Shown here one piece after another: positions 36,100 to 44,864 of a stretch of 64,000 nucleotides of DNA (positions are counted from its first letter, which is position 1; each line of letters begins with the position of its first letter). Source of the DNA: Rhodococcus rhodnii. GTDB lineage: Bacteria > Actinomycetota > Actinomycetes > Mycobacteriales > Pseudonocardiaceae. The notes under the pieces were generated by a model. It did no database searches, had not been told where the DNA came from, and was given only the letters and a program-made list of their open reading frames with translations. The position numbers were made by a program, and so were the translations under genes. Location of the stretch: assembly GCA_000720375.1 (NCBI GenBank), contig JOAA01000004.1:248001-312000 (forward strand), in the 5' to 3' direction.

Positions 36100-37809
36100 T
36101 CAGAACGGCTTGACCAGGACCAGTTCGGTGTTGTGGTCGACGGCGCCACCCATCAGCCCTGGATCGGCGTGCAGGTCGTTGAGCGAGATCTGCCGGTACA
36201 ACGACGCGAGCCCGGCCGGCGAGCTGTCACCGTAGTCAGCCTCGTATGGACTGTCGGCCTCGATGAGCGTGGTGAACAGCGACAGCGTGCCGTCACCGTT
36301 GTCGGTCAGTTCGATGATCCTGGCGTGCTGCGGGTAGTCGATGTGCGATGCGGTATTGATTTCCCAGAACCCCTGTTCGGGTGTGGCGCCGCGGTGCGCG
36401 GTAATGGCGTTTCGGTGTGAGTGGCCGTTCACCCACGCCACCACGTTGGGGAACCGATTGAGCAACGCGACCAACGCGGCACCGTCCCGTCGCGGCTCAA
36501 GCAGGTTCGTCGGGTCCGGCAGCAGATTGTCCATCGACGTGCTCGTGTGGTGACTGAACAGGACGAACAACGTATCCGCAGCACTCGTACGAACCAGGTC
36601 GCCCTTGGTGTCGTAGTAGCGCGAGCTGCCCGCCTTGAGCGTGCGCTCGATCCACTTGAACTGCCCGTCGCCGAGCGAACCGTCGGCAAGGCCCGCGCGG
36701 TTGGTGGTGTCCATACCGATGCCGACGACGCCCGGCGCGATCTGGAAGGTGTAGTAGAGGTCGCGACCGGTCGCGTTGGCTGGGCCGAAGCCGTGGCCGA
36801 CCGGGCCGGGCCCGGTGTTGCGCGGATCACGATGCGCGGCGACGTACTCCTTCGGCGTGAACGGCCTGCGGCGGGCGTCCGGCGTGACGCGACGGATCGG
36901 CCCGCGGAAGTTGAGCAGCAGCTCGACGGCCTTGAGCGGCGAGTTCTGCATGGCCTGGGCGAGTTTGGCGGCGTCGGCCTGCGAGGAGAAGCCCTCGATC
37001 TTGATTGAACCGGTGTACATGCCGTCGATGAGCGGCACACCGCTGGGGAACGAGCCCTGCACGCTGTCGTCGTGGTTGCCGAAAACGCTGTACCACGGCC
37101 GGTTCAGGCCAGGGCTGGCGAACGGTTTGATGGCGTTGGCAAGCAGTTCCGGCATCAGCGGGAACCCCTTGTCCTTGTACATGTCCGCGACGGTGCCCGC
37201 TGGATTCCAGTACAGCTGCGAGCCTGAGTTCTGCACGCCCTCGAACCGCGCGGGATCGCCCGTGTTCGGGGTGATCGTGCCGCCGTTGAGGAGCGTGAGA
37301 AACCACTCGAGCTCGACGGTCTCGTGGTTGTCGGTGTTGTCGCCCGTGCTCAACACGAAGTCGAACGCCCGCCCGGTGTACGGCCCCTTGATGGCGTTCA
37401 CCCGCTTGATGAGCGCGGCGGCACCCTGCGTACCTAATGTCTCTTGTGGACGGTGCGCCGACCCGATGAACGGATGTACGAACTCGACCCGCTCCGGGCT
37501 TTGCGCGTCGATCACGTGAATGTCGGTGAGTTGCACGAATGACGTGAGCGCCGTGCGACGGTCATCGCGCCCGGTCTTCGGCTCGACGAGGTCAGGGCGG
37601 ACGACGAGCGGCCAGCCCGGGCCCGCGGCGAGTCGGCGGAACCCGGCGCCCACCGGGATGCCGACGGTCTCCAATGTTGTTCCGGCTGGGGCAATCGCGC
37701 GCTTGGTGGTTTCGCGCAACGCCCGGTCAAGCGCCTGCGCCGGTGTGGCGGCGAGCAGACCCAACGCACCTGTGGCTGTCAGCAGCCGACGACGGCTTAG
37801 GTTGGCCAT
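36100..37809 (-). CDS. Tat-exported calcineurin-like metallophosphoesterase (TIGR03767-type)
   Basis: A 569-residue exported phosphoesterase. The twin-arginine signal is SRRRLLTATGALGLLAATPA. Metal ligands appear in order: VQLTDIHVID (Asp96, His98), LSTGDNTDN, VFGNHDDSVQ, FSHHTST and VNGHSHRNA. It should hydrolyse a phosphate ester outside the cytoplasm after folding inside with its metals. The family is widespread in actinobacteria and unstudied. ATG 37809 begins at the Tat signal; the upstream ATG does not. Confidence 0.88.
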   Translation of the reverse strand: MANLSRRRLLTATGALGLLAATPAQALDRALRETTKRAIAPAGTTLETVGIPVGAGFRRLAAGPGWPLVVRPDLVEPKTGRDDRRTALTSFVQLTDIHVIDAQSPERVEFVHPFIGSAHRPQETLGTQGAAALIKRVNAIKGPYTGRAFDFVLSTGDNTDNHETVELEWFLTLLNGGTITPNTGDPARFEGVQNSGSQLYWNPAGTVADMYKDKGFPLMPELLANAIKPFASPGLNRPWYSVFGNHDDSVQGSFPSGVPLIDGMYTGSIKIEGFSSQADAAKLAQAMQNSPLKAVELLLNFRGPIRRVTPDARRRPFTPKEYVAAHRDPRNTGPGPVGHGFGPANATGRDLYYTFQIAPGVVGIGMDTTNRAGLADGSLGDGQFKWIERTLKAGSSRYYDTKGDLVRTSAADTLFVLFSHHTSTSMDNLLPDPTNLLEPRRDGAALVALLNRFPNVVAWVNGHSHRNAITAHRGATPEQGFWEINTASHIDYPQHARIIELTDNGDGTLSLFTTLIEADSPYEADYGDSSPAGLASLYRQISLNDLHADPGLMGGAVDHNTELVLVKPF

Positions 37810-37941
37810 GCCGCGATCCTGCCGGAGAACATGAAGGAAAGTCACTACTCCGAAGGTTGGGGATCGCGTGGAGAATCTACTGTGGACTTGACCACAAACT
37901 TGAGTCCTGACAGGCAAAGTGCTCAACTTTGACTTCGCGGT

Positions 37942-37970
37942 GCGGCCTCCGGCCCCCGGTTTCCAGCCTA
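37942..37970 (+). repeat. GCGGCCTCCGG repeat, copy 1
   Basis: GCGGCCTCCGGCCCCCGG followed by TCCAGCCTA. The same block occurs at 53226-53252. In both places a DnaA-box-like TTATCCACAG lies further downstream (here at 38008). The stretch 37810-38086 otherwise shows no gene. Confidence 0.8.
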
Positions 37971-38007
37971 GCGGTCGGGTCCGACAAAACTGGGAACGCA
38001 GGCGTGG

Positions 38008-38016
38008 TTATCCACA
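38008..38016 (+). promoter_or_regulatory. DnaA-box-like TTATCCACA
   Basis: Perfect match to the 9-bp consensus DnaA box, in non-coding DNA after a GCGGCC repeat. Function unknown; there is no replication gene nearby. Confidence 0.45.
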
Positions 38017-38086
38017 GATGAACAGTTGTCCCCAGTGTCTACTTCGGAACACTTGACTGAGCCGGCACAGCCACGGCCCACTATCG

Positions 38087-38563
38087 GGGTTGACTCCACC
38101 GACCAAACCCCCGGCCTATGCCGGAATCGCCGCCGGATTCACTCGACCGGCCAGACCCACGCGGGAGTCACCAACGGATTGACTTGACCCAGCCCACACC
38201 CGGCCTCATGCCCGAACCACCGCCGGGTTGACTCGACCAACCGCACCCTCGCCCTCTGCCGGAATCACCACCAGTTCAATCGACCAGCCACACCCCAACG
38301 CCGGAGTCACCAACGGATTGGCTCGGCCCAGCCACACCCCGGGGGCCCATACCCGAACCGCTGCCGGTGTACTCGACCAGCCACACACACGACCATGCCG
38401 GAATCACCACCCGGATTGCCTCAACCCAGCAAAACCCCCAGCCGGTGCCAGGACCACCACCGGATTGACTCCACCGGCCATGCCCTTGGCCCATGCCGAA
38501 ATCACTCCATCAGCCACAACCCCGGCCCACACCCGAATCACCACCGTATTGACTCACCGGCGG
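38087..38563 (+). repeat. Degenerate minisatellite, about ten units of roughly 48 bp
   Basis: Units read like GGATTGACTCGACCAGCCAC followed by CCCGGCCCATGCC and GAATCACCACC. Unit starts drift (GGGTTGACT, GGATTCACT, GGATTGGCT, GGTGTACTC). The plus strand is rich in C and A and poor in T, a marked strand skew. No long frame is convincing because unit lengths are not multiples of three. 38564-38890 continues as low-complexity non-coding DNA. Confidence 0.85.
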
Positions 38564-38890
38564 TCGCCCTCATAGCCACAGGTCCGCACGAACGGTCCGT
38601 TCGCAAATCCAGCTGTCCACAACCCGCCAGTAACCCCTTTGACCAGCCCATATCCCCGATAGACTGGCCCAGGGCCGTCCCCCCGGGAGTGGCGGGGGAT
38701 GCCCTGGGGTTGGGGGTCGGGGGGTTCGTCAAAAGCGGTCGCCGCAGCGCGGACCGCGATTGAGGGCTTTTCTGGGGTGAAGGTGATTCTCTCGGCACGG
38801 CAGCACAGGGTGTGCGTCGCAGACCTCGCACAAGCCGGACTCTGACGGAACCCTGCTCCGGGAGTCTTGTGGCGGAGCAGGACGCCCAAA

Positions 38891-38957
38891 AGTGTCGTAC
38901 CCCAGGTGTAGCGTGAAATTAGGGGGTCCCCCAGGGGAATTGTTGTTGCGATGGCGC
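38891..38957 (-). repeat. Dispersed repeat copy C
   Basis: On the minus strand: GCCATCGCAACAACAATTCC, GGGGGACCCCCTAATTTCAC, then CTGGGGTACGACA. Nearly the same as copy B, in opposite orientation, 40 bp from the NmrA-like gene end. Confidence 0.85.
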
Positions 38958-38995
38958 ATGTTCGCAGGTGCGGGATGCGCCATCGCCAGGGTCCC

Positions 38996-39811
38996 TCAGC
39001 CGCCGACGACGGCCCGGATCGAGTCGGCGAGCGGCGTGGTCGGGCGGCCGATCAGCTTCTCCAAATCCGGCCGCACCTCCGCCAGCGCTTCGTCGGCAAC
39101 GTGCACGTAAATGTCCGTGAAAACCTCAGCCGCCTCCTCCGGCAGCCCGCCCGCGACATACCCGGCACGCAGCTCAGCGGCGGGAATGCTCTTGTGCACG
39201 AACGGCTTTCCGGAGATCGCAGCCACCTGCGCGGCGAAGTCGTCGAAAGTCCACGCTGTCGAACCGGTGAGCTCATAGGCCGTGTTCTCGTGCCCGGAGG
39301 TCGTAGCGACCACGGCTGCCGCAAGGGCAAAGTCGTCCCGCGAAGCCGAAGCGACCAACCCGGAACCAGCGGACGTCAAGAACGTCCCCTCGGTGTACGC
39401 GAGCTGCGCCGTGTAGTTCTCGTGGTACATGTTGTTGCGCAGGAACGTGTACGCGACTCCGGATGCGCGGATTGCTTCCTCCGTCGCCTTGTGGTCGGCA
39501 GCCAGGCCCAAGGGCGAGGTCGGCGCCTCGGTCAGGCTTGTGTAGATGATGTGCTGGACGCCTGCGTTCTTGGCTGCCGTCACGGCGTTGCCGTGCAGGG
39601 CGATGCGGTCGCCGCTGGGGGCGGAGATCAGGATCAGCTTGGTCACGCCGGCGAACGCCCGCTCGAGACCTGCTGGGTCGGTGTAGTCCACTTGACGGCC
39701 GCCTTCGGGCGGCGTGCGGGAGCCTTCGAGGAAGGTGGCACCACGCTCGGTCAGGTGCTTCTTGATCAATGTGCCCAACTGGCCGTTTGCCCCGGTCAAC
39801 AAAAGTGTCAT
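38996..39811 (-). CDS. NmrA-like NAD(P)H oxidoreductase (QorB-type)
   Basis: A 271-residue atypical SDR: MTLLLTGANGQLGTLIKKHL starts the Rossmann fold, LILISAPSGD and TEAPTSPLGLAADHKATEEA follow, and TFLRNNMYHENYT is the substrate region of QorB/NmrA proteins. Such enzymes reduce quinones or sense NADP. It is divergent from an HxlR-type gene, with one inverted repeat between them; the HxlR/quinone-reductase pairing is well known. It stops 38 bp from repeat copy C. Confidence 0.85.
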   Translation of the reverse strand: MTLLLTGANGQLGTLIKKHLTERGATFLEGSRTPPEGGRQVDYTDPAGLERAFAGVTKLILISAPSGDRIALHGNAVTAAKNAGVQHIIYTSLTEAPTSPLGLAADHKATEEAIRASGVAYTFLRNNMYHENYTAQLAYTEGTFLTSAGSGLVASASRDDFALAAAVVATTSGHENTAYELTGSTAWTFDDFAAQVAAISGKPFVHKSIPAAELRAGYVAGGLPEEAAEVFTDIYVHVADEALAEVRPDLEKLIGRPTTPLADSIRAVVGG

Positions 39812-39841
39812 GACACTTACTGTAGGAGCGGTACTAACCAG

Positions 39842-39857
39842 AAGTGAGTACCCACTT
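39842..39857. promoter_or_regulatory. Near-perfect inverted repeat in the NmrA-like/HxlR promoter
   Basis: AAGTGAGTACCCACTT is a 16-bp inverted repeat with one mismatch pair (AAGTG/CACTT around GTAC). It is 31 bp from the NmrA-like start and 50 bp from the HxlR start, and is the best candidate operator for the HxlR protein. Confidence 0.6.
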
Positions 39858-39906
39858 TGAAGTGCTGTACTTACCTCCAGGAAAGAATCCAGCGTATGCT
39901 CGGTGC

Positions 39907-40278
39907 ATGGAAAGTGCCGTGGTTGACGTCTTCGACGCGAAGTGTCCGTCGCGGGCCGTTATGGAACATCTGTCCAGCCGGTGGGGCGTGCTGATCCAGA
40001 TCATGCTCCTGCGGGAGGGTACGATGCGGTTCAGCGAGCTGCGCCGGGCCATCGGCGGCGTGAGCGAGAAGATGCTGGCGCAGACCCTGCAGGCGCTCGA
40101 GCGTGACGGCATCGTCCGCCGGGTTGTGCATCCGGTGATCCCGCCGCATGTCGACTACAGCCTTACCGATCTTGGCGGGGACGCTGCCAAGGCTGTCAAC
40201 GCCCTGTTCGAGCTGATCGATAACCGGTGGGACGAGTTCGAGAAGGCGCAGATGTCGTACGACGAGCGCAAAAAGTGA
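39907..40278 (+). CDS. HxlR-family transcriptional regulator
   Basis: A 123-residue winged-helix regulator. CPSRAVMEHLSSRWGVLIQI carries the family's N-terminal Cys that often senses redox/quinones, followed by RFSELRRAIGGVSEKMLAQT, the recognition helix region. It probably represses the divergent NmrA-like gene and itself. ATG 39907 begins at the family start. Its stop overlaps the next gene's GTG by 4 bp. Confidence 0.87.
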   Translation: MESAVVDVFDAKCPSRAVMEHLSSRWGVLIQIMLLREGTMRFSELRRAIGGVSEKMLAQTLQALERDGIVRRVVHPVIPPHVDYSLTDLGGDAAKAVNALFELIDNRWDEFEKAQMSYDERKK

Positions 40279-41243
40279 GCACGTTCACCGACGCCGACTA
40301 TCCCGCCGCGCCCTATCCGGGCACTCGTCCGCCCTTCTCCTATGTCCACCTCGACGGCCAGGGTTGGCGCGTCACGCCAGATGACGACCTCGACGAGTGG
40401 CTGACCAAGCACAACGCCGCGACGCTGGCCGAGCGTGTGCCCGTGCTGACGTACGGCTCGAACGCCAATCCGAGCAAGATCACTTGGCTGCGCGAGAACC
40501 TCGGCCTTGAAGGACCCGTCGTCGTCCTGCGAGCGACCTGCACAGGGTTGTCTGCAGTTTGGGCCGCTGGCCTGCGGGTCGTGGATACCCAGCGACCGGT
40601 GACGCTCGCCGCTATGCCGAACGTCACCGAGGTCCACGCCGTGTGGATGGCCGATCCGGCTCAGGTCGCCGTGCTCGACGTCTGCGAGGGCCGGGGCGAC
40701 AGGTATCAGTTGTCCCGCTTGCACTCCGGGCGGGTCGAGCTGGACGACGGGTCCATCTGGGACGGTCTGCTCGCGTACACCGGCAAGGCCGAGATCCGGT
40801 GGCCGCTTCTCGTTTCCGGTGCGCCGGTCCGGCTGGCGGAAATCGGCCAGGATCAGGCCCGCGATCTCGTCGGGACCGCCGCGCCGGTGATGGGTCTGGA
40901 TGTGTCCGTTGTGGACGGCCCGCCTGACCCGGACGAGTTTCCCGCCCGCGTTTTTGTCTACGGCACACTGAAACCCGGGGAATCCGCGTGGGAACTGGTT
41001 GAGCCGTGGGTCGACGGTGAGCCGTACCAGGCCAGCATCACCGGTGAGGTCTTCGACACGGGCTTCGGCTACCCGGGCCTCAAGCGCGGCACCGATCAGG
41101 TGCCCGGGTGGGTGTTGCCGTTGCGCAGCCCCAAGGCCGCACTGGCCACTTTGGATTCGTACGAAGGCGATGAATACCGCCGAATTCGGGTGAAAACGCC
41201 GGACGGCACGATTTGCTGGACGTACCTGTGGAAGTTCGCCTGA
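40275..41243 (+). CDS. Protein with C-terminal gamma-glutamylcyclotransferase-like domain
   Basis: A 322-residue protein. The last third is a GGCT/AIG2-like fold: RVFVYGTLKPGESAWELV with the YGTLK motif, the GEVFDTGFGYPGLKRG segment and the Glu-containing LDSYEGDEYRRI loop, which carries the catalytic Glu of the family. A YGSNANPSK motif near residue 71 suggests the first half is a second, diverged copy of the same fold. It may open gamma-glutamyl amide bonds to 5-oxoproline. It overlaps the HxlR gene by 4 bp (GTGA). Confidence 0.8.
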   Translation: MSTFTDADYPAAPYPGTRPPFSYVHLDGQGWRVTPDDDLDEWLTKHNAATLAERVPVLTYGSNANPSKITWLRENLGLEGPVVVLRATCTGLSAVWAAGLRVVDTQRPVTLAAMPNVTEVHAVWMADPAQVAVLDVCEGRGDRYQLSRLHSGRVELDDGSIWDGLLAYTGKAEIRWPLLVSGAPVRLAEIGQDQARDLVGTAAPVMGLDVSVVDGPPDPDEFPARVFVYGTLKPGESAWELVEPWVDGEPYQASITGEVFDTGFGYPGLKRGTDQVPGWVLPLRSPKAALATLDSYEGDEYRRIRVKTPDGTICWTYLWKFA

Positions 41244-41325
41244 GCGTGTGAGCGTTCGCAACCCGGCGTGCGGCTGCCCGTCCTTACTGGTAGGACCAGG
41301 TAACTACGTTACGGGAGGTGGCACC

Positions 41326-41940
41326 ATGGTCCGCAACAGGGTGATTTTCGCAGGTATGGCAGTACTGGCAGCCGGAACACTGGCCGCGTGCGGCGGCGGA
41401 TCCACGACCGGGCAACCGCCGCAAACCGTGACGGTGACACAAACTCCGACGCAGCCGAGCACCGCGCCGGAACACACGTCCACCGGGCCGGAACGGCCGG
41501 AAAGCGTCGCGCGCAGCAGCCAGGTCGCGCGCTGCGGACCAACTGTGCTGAAAGGCGAGATCGTGTCGGGCGACGCGGCCGCGGGCAACCGCTACGCCAA
41601 GCTCTCCGTGACGAACACGAGCTCGAAAGCGTGCACTTTGTACGGTTACGGCGGCCTGCAGTTGACCGATGCCAACGGTCACGCGATGCCGACCAAGCTG
41701 ACCCGCAAGCCGGACCCCGCTCCTTCGTTGGTCACACTGGAACCGGGACAGAAGGCGTACAAGAACCTGCACTGGGGCGCGGTGCCCGACGGCACCGAGT
41801 CCACGACGGGCCCGTGTGAGCCCGAGTCCAAGGGTGCGACGGTGATTCCGCCAGACGAGACGCAGCCGTTCACGGTCAAGTTCGACTTCGGGTCGGTATG
41901 CCAGCACGGCTCGATCGACGGCAGCGCGTATTACAAGTAA
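41326..41940 (+). CDS. DUF4232-type lipoprotein
   Basis: A 204-residue lipoprotein: signal peptide with lipobox LAACG, a Thr/Pro/Ser-rich linker (about 30-65), then a DUF4232 domain with RCGPTVLKGE, ACTLYGYGGLQLTDANG and the C-terminal CQHGSIDGSAY. DUF4232 proteins are exported and of unknown function. ATG 41326 is chosen because GGGAGG lies 6-11 nt upstream. Confidence 0.85.
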   Translation: MVRNRVIFAGMAVLAAGTLAACGGGSTTGQPPQTVTVTQTPTQPSTAPEHTSTGPERPESVARSSQVARCGPTVLKGEIVSGDAAAGNRYAKLSVTNTSSKACTLYGYGGLQLTDANGHAMPTKLTRKPDPAPSLVTLEPGQKAYKNLHWGAVPDGTESTTGPCEPESKGATVIPPDETQPFTVKFDFGSVCQHGSIDGSAYYK

Positions 41941-41987
41941 TCCGATTTCCTAGCCACGGGCCGGTCCGAAGAGGCACGCTGTCGCGT

Positions 41988-42380
41988 ATGTCGACAGAGA
42001 TCCTCTCGCCGGCCCCGGCGCAACCGGACTCGGACCCGCTGGACAAGATCACGGTGCCGCCGCGGGTCTTCGTCGCGTCGCTGGCATCGATCGCGTTGGT
42101 CGTCGGCCTCGTGCTCGGCTTGCTCCCGGTCCGGGTATCCACCCTGGACACCACCGCCACCGTCAAGGTGAGCTGCGGTAACACTCTCGGCGGCGTCGAG
42201 ACGCCGCGCCTTGCCGCGAGCCTCGGCAACCCGGAACGGCCGATCCTGGCCGAGTACGTGGCCATGTGCGATCGCGGTATCGACGCCCGCGCCCTGCCCG
42301 CGTGGACGCTGTTCTTCGGCGGAATGATCGGCTGGATCTGGCTCGGTGCGGTCAGGAAGCGCAAATCGGGGGTCGAATAG
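41988..42380 (+). CDS. Small two-helix membrane protein, unknown
   Basis: A 130-residue protein with a charged N-terminal tail, a long helix (about 27-47; VFVASLASIALVVGLVLGLL), an extracytoplasmic loop with two cysteines (VKVSCGN, VAMCDRG), and a second helix (about 105-123). Four genes on this strand (41326-43261) encode exported or membrane proteins, and this one may belong with the lipoproteins. I do not recognise it. Confidence 0.65.
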   Translation: MSTEILSPAPAQPDSDPLDKITVPPRVFVASLASIALVVGLVLGLLPVRVSTLDTTATVKVSCGNTLGGVETPRLAASLGNPERPILAEYVAMCDRGIDARALPAWTLFFGGMIGWIWLGAVRKRKSGVE

Positions 42381-42409
42381 GTCTGGACCATTAGGTACTA
42401 TCACGGTGT

Positions 42410-43261
42410 ATGAGGGTTCGACCGCATACCGTGATCGTCGCCCTGCTCCTGCTCGCGGGGTGCTCCGCAGAACCTGGTCAGTCCACGCCGTCGGTACCTT
42501 TGCCGCCGGACGAATGGGCCTCGTTCCGCAACGTCGACTCCTGCGCGATCCTCGACGAGGCCGCACTGTCGAAGCTTGGCAAGGTCGGTGCCCGCACCTT
42601 CAGCGGTGCGAGCGCGCACAACTGCGTCGTCACGATCACACAGCCAGACGGATCGCCGCTCACCGCAAGGGCGTACGTCGGTGAACGCGTCGCGGCCGAC
42701 GCGAAACCGGTTGATATCCCGGGCCTGATCGCGGTGCAGGACTCTGGCTGCACGCTCACGGTCAAGACTGCGGGCGATCTGGGCATCGCCATCTCCATCG
42801 AGGGCACTGACTACGAAAAACAGTGTGCTCAGGCCCGTGACGTGGCCACCGCGGTCGCCACGCAGCTCAAATCGCCACCGCAGAACCAGGCCGCGTCACC
42901 GTTCCACGGAAAGGATCCGTGCCAGCCGATCGACCAGTTCACCCAGCAGATCGGCGCGTTGAAGGAAGCTCGCCGTCCCACGCTGATCAACTGTGAACTC
43001 ACCGGTGCGAACGGAACCATGTTGATCAGCCACGAGATCGAGAACATGGCCGGGCACGCGCACGGTGAACCGCTGACCGTGGGCGGCAAGGAGGGCATGC
43101 GGCACCAGGAACCCGACCAGCAGGACCGTTGTGAGGTCATGGTGCTGGTCCGGCCGGTGCTCGAACAGTCCTATTTCACCACTCGGCTCGAGGTCGGCGG
43201 GACGTCCGACTCGTGCGCCAAGGCCACGAACGCCGCCAACGAGTCGGCTAAGGAGCTATGA
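42410..43261 (+). CDS. DUF3558-type lipoprotein
   Basis: A 283-residue lipoprotein with lipobox LLAGC and the DUF3558-like features WASFRNVDSCAILDEAALSK, YEKQCAQARDVATAVATQL and a second similar half starting at FHGKDPCQPIDQF. The repeated Cys-containing layout suggests two alike domains. DUF3558 proteins are common lipoproteins of actinobacteria with unknown ligands. Its last 14 bp overlap the convergent oxidase gene. Confidence 0.82.
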   Translation: MRVRPHTVIVALLLLAGCSAEPGQSTPSVPLPPDEWASFRNVDSCAILDEAALSKLGKVGARTFSGASAHNCVVTITQPDGSPLTARAYVGERVAADAKPVDIPGLIAVQDSGCTLTVKTAGDLGIAISIEGTDYEKQCAQARDVATAVATQLKSPPQNQAASPFHGKDPCQPIDQFTQQIGALKEARRPTLINCELTGANGTMLISHEIENMAGHAHGEPLTVGGKEGMRHQEPDQQDRCEVMVLVRPVLEQSYFTTRLEVGGTSDSCAKATNAANESAKEL

Positions 43262-44837
43262 GCTTGCCGGGGTTGAGGATTCCGCTCGGGTCGAGCGTGT
43301 TCTTCACCGCGGCAAGCACTTCCATCCCCAGATCGCCGATTTCGGCTGGCAGATAAGGAGCGTGGTCGACGCCGACGGCGTGGTGGTGTGAGATCGTGCC
43401 GAGCCCCGCGATCGCCTCGCACGCCGCGGCTTTGGCGCGCTTCCATTGTCCCGCTGGGTCGTCGATCGATCGTGGTGCGATCACTGTGAAGTACAGCGAG
43501 GCGCCGGTTTCGTAGGCGTGCGAGATGTGGCACATCACGATCGGGCGTGTGAACGAGTCGGTCAGCGCCTGCCGGACCTTCAGGTAGAGCTCGTTCAGCT
43601 GTGACCAATGCGTTGCGGTTTCCAGGGTTTCCACGCACACGCCCACGTTCATCAACGCGTCGCGCTGCCGTGGCCCGTTGAATCTCCCGTGCCGCCAGGC
43701 CTCTCCCAGCACCTTCCCCAGCTTGACCGCACCGCGCAGTTTGTGAAGCGTCGCGGCTCGGCGCATCGCCAGCTCACGATTGTCCTGCGCTTCCCAGCCA
43801 AGGATCAGCATGCACGGCTCCTGCACTCCCCTGGCCTTCAGATAGGCCCGCAGCGCAGCGGCTTTCAGCCCGCCTGTCAACGCGAACGACACGTTCGTTT
43901 CGTCCACATCGGACAACCGGGTCACGTCGGCGAGCACGCGATCCTGCGCCAGCTTGCGGACCACATCCGCGCCTCGCTCACAGCCGTCGACCACGAACCC
44001 TTCGTAGCGGCGAACTTTGGGCAACGGCCGGACACGAACCGTGACCTCGGTGATCACACCGAAGGCGCCTTCGCTGCCGATCATGAGTTGCCGCAGGTCA
44101 GGCCCTGCGGCCGAGGCCGGCGACACACCGAACCGCACTTCGCCGCGTGGCGTGGCGACACGGACGCCTTCGACCATGTCCTCGAACCGGCCGTAGCCCG
44201 ACGATGCTTGACCAGCGGACCGGGTCGCGGCGAACCCGCCGATCGTGGCGCGCTCGAACGACTGCGGCACGTGCCCGAGCGTAAGCCCGTACTCCGCCAA
44301 GGCTTTCTCGGCGTCCGGCGCCCGCACACCGGCCTGGAACACCGCCAGCCGTGACACCTCATCCACCAGCACCAGTCGGTCGAGGCGGGCCAGGTCAAGC
44401 ACGACCGAACGTTCCGCGGCCTTGACGCCACCGACGACCGAAGTCCCGCCGCCGAACGGGACGATGCTCAACCCGAGCTCGGCACACGCCTTGACCACCG
44501 CGGCGACCTCGGTGGGGTCGGCGGGCAGGACGACCGCGTCGGGCACGGTCACGTCACCGATTCCCTTGTGCGCCAAGAGATCCAAGTACGACAGGCCGCC
44601 GGTCCGACCGAGCCTGCTCTGCTCGTCGGTGAGCACGTAGTCGGCGCCGACGATCCCCGTCAGCACCTCACGCGCCTTCTCTGGCAGCTCCGATGGCGGC
44701 GCGGTCAGTGCCCGCGTCGGCGTCCAGGAGTCCGTCAGCCCAGTCTCCTGCCGCAGCCACCGCAGGGCGTGCGGCGGCAACTGAGGCGGTTCGGTCGTCC
44801 ACGCGGACCTCAGGAGCTGGTCAGTTCGGTTCGCCAT
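43248..44837 (-). CDS. FAD-linked oxidase, alkyl-DHAP synthase-like
   Basis: A 529-residue FAD (PCMH-type) protein. FAD contacts appear in VVPFGGGTSVVGGVKA and in ATIGGFAATRSAGQASSGYG; MIGSEGAFGVITEVTVRVRP follows. The C-terminal part with CHISHAYETGASLYFTV, followed by HHHAVGVDHAPYLPAEIG, carries the His cluster of alkyldihydroxyacetonephosphate synthase-type enzymes, which make ether lipids in eukaryotes; bacterial members are little studied. It diverges from TetR and GlpD genes, suggesting glycerol-phosphate or ether-lipid metabolism. Confidence 0.87.
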   Translation of the reverse strand: MANRTDQLLRSAWTTEPPQLPPHALRWLRQETGLTDSWTPTRALTAPPSELPEKAREVLTGIVGADYVLTDEQSRLGRTGGLSYLDLLAHKGIGDVTVPDAVVLPADPTEVAAVVKACAELGLSIVPFGGGTSVVGGVKAAERSVVLDLARLDRLVLVDEVSRLAVFQAGVRAPDAEKALAEYGLTLGHVPQSFERATIGGFAATRSAGQASSGYGRFEDMVEGVRVATPRGEVRFGVSPASAAGPDLRQLMIGSEGAFGVITEVTVRVRPLPKVRRYEGFVVDGCERGADVVRKLAQDRVLADVTRLSDVDETNVSFALTGGLKAAALRAYLKARGVQEPCMLILGWEAQDNRELAMRRAATLHKLRGAVKLGKVLGEAWRHGRFNGPRQRDALMNVGVCVETLETATHWSQLNELYLKVRQALTDSFTRPIVMCHISHAYETGASLYFTVIAPRSIDDPAGQWKRAKAAACEAIAGLGTISHHHAVGVDHAPYLPAEIGDLGMEVLAAVKNTLDPSGILNPGKLIAP

Positions 44838-44840
44838 GGG

Positions 44841-44864
44841 TACAGTGTGACACATGACGTCACA
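44841..44864. promoter_or_regulatory. Leaderless promoter and inverted repeat between oxidase and TetR genes
   Basis: The two start codons are only 16 bp apart. TACAGT (44841-44846) fits a -10 element 7 nt before ATG 44854, implying a leaderless mRNA. TGTGAC and GTCACA (44846-44864) form a 6-bp inverted repeat across the TetR start, a candidate auto-operator blocking both directions. Confidence 0.55.

Noticed and set aside
38087..38563. Proline/threonine-rich repeat protein
   Set aside because: Unit lengths vary and are not multiples of three overall, frames break often, and there is no ribosome site.
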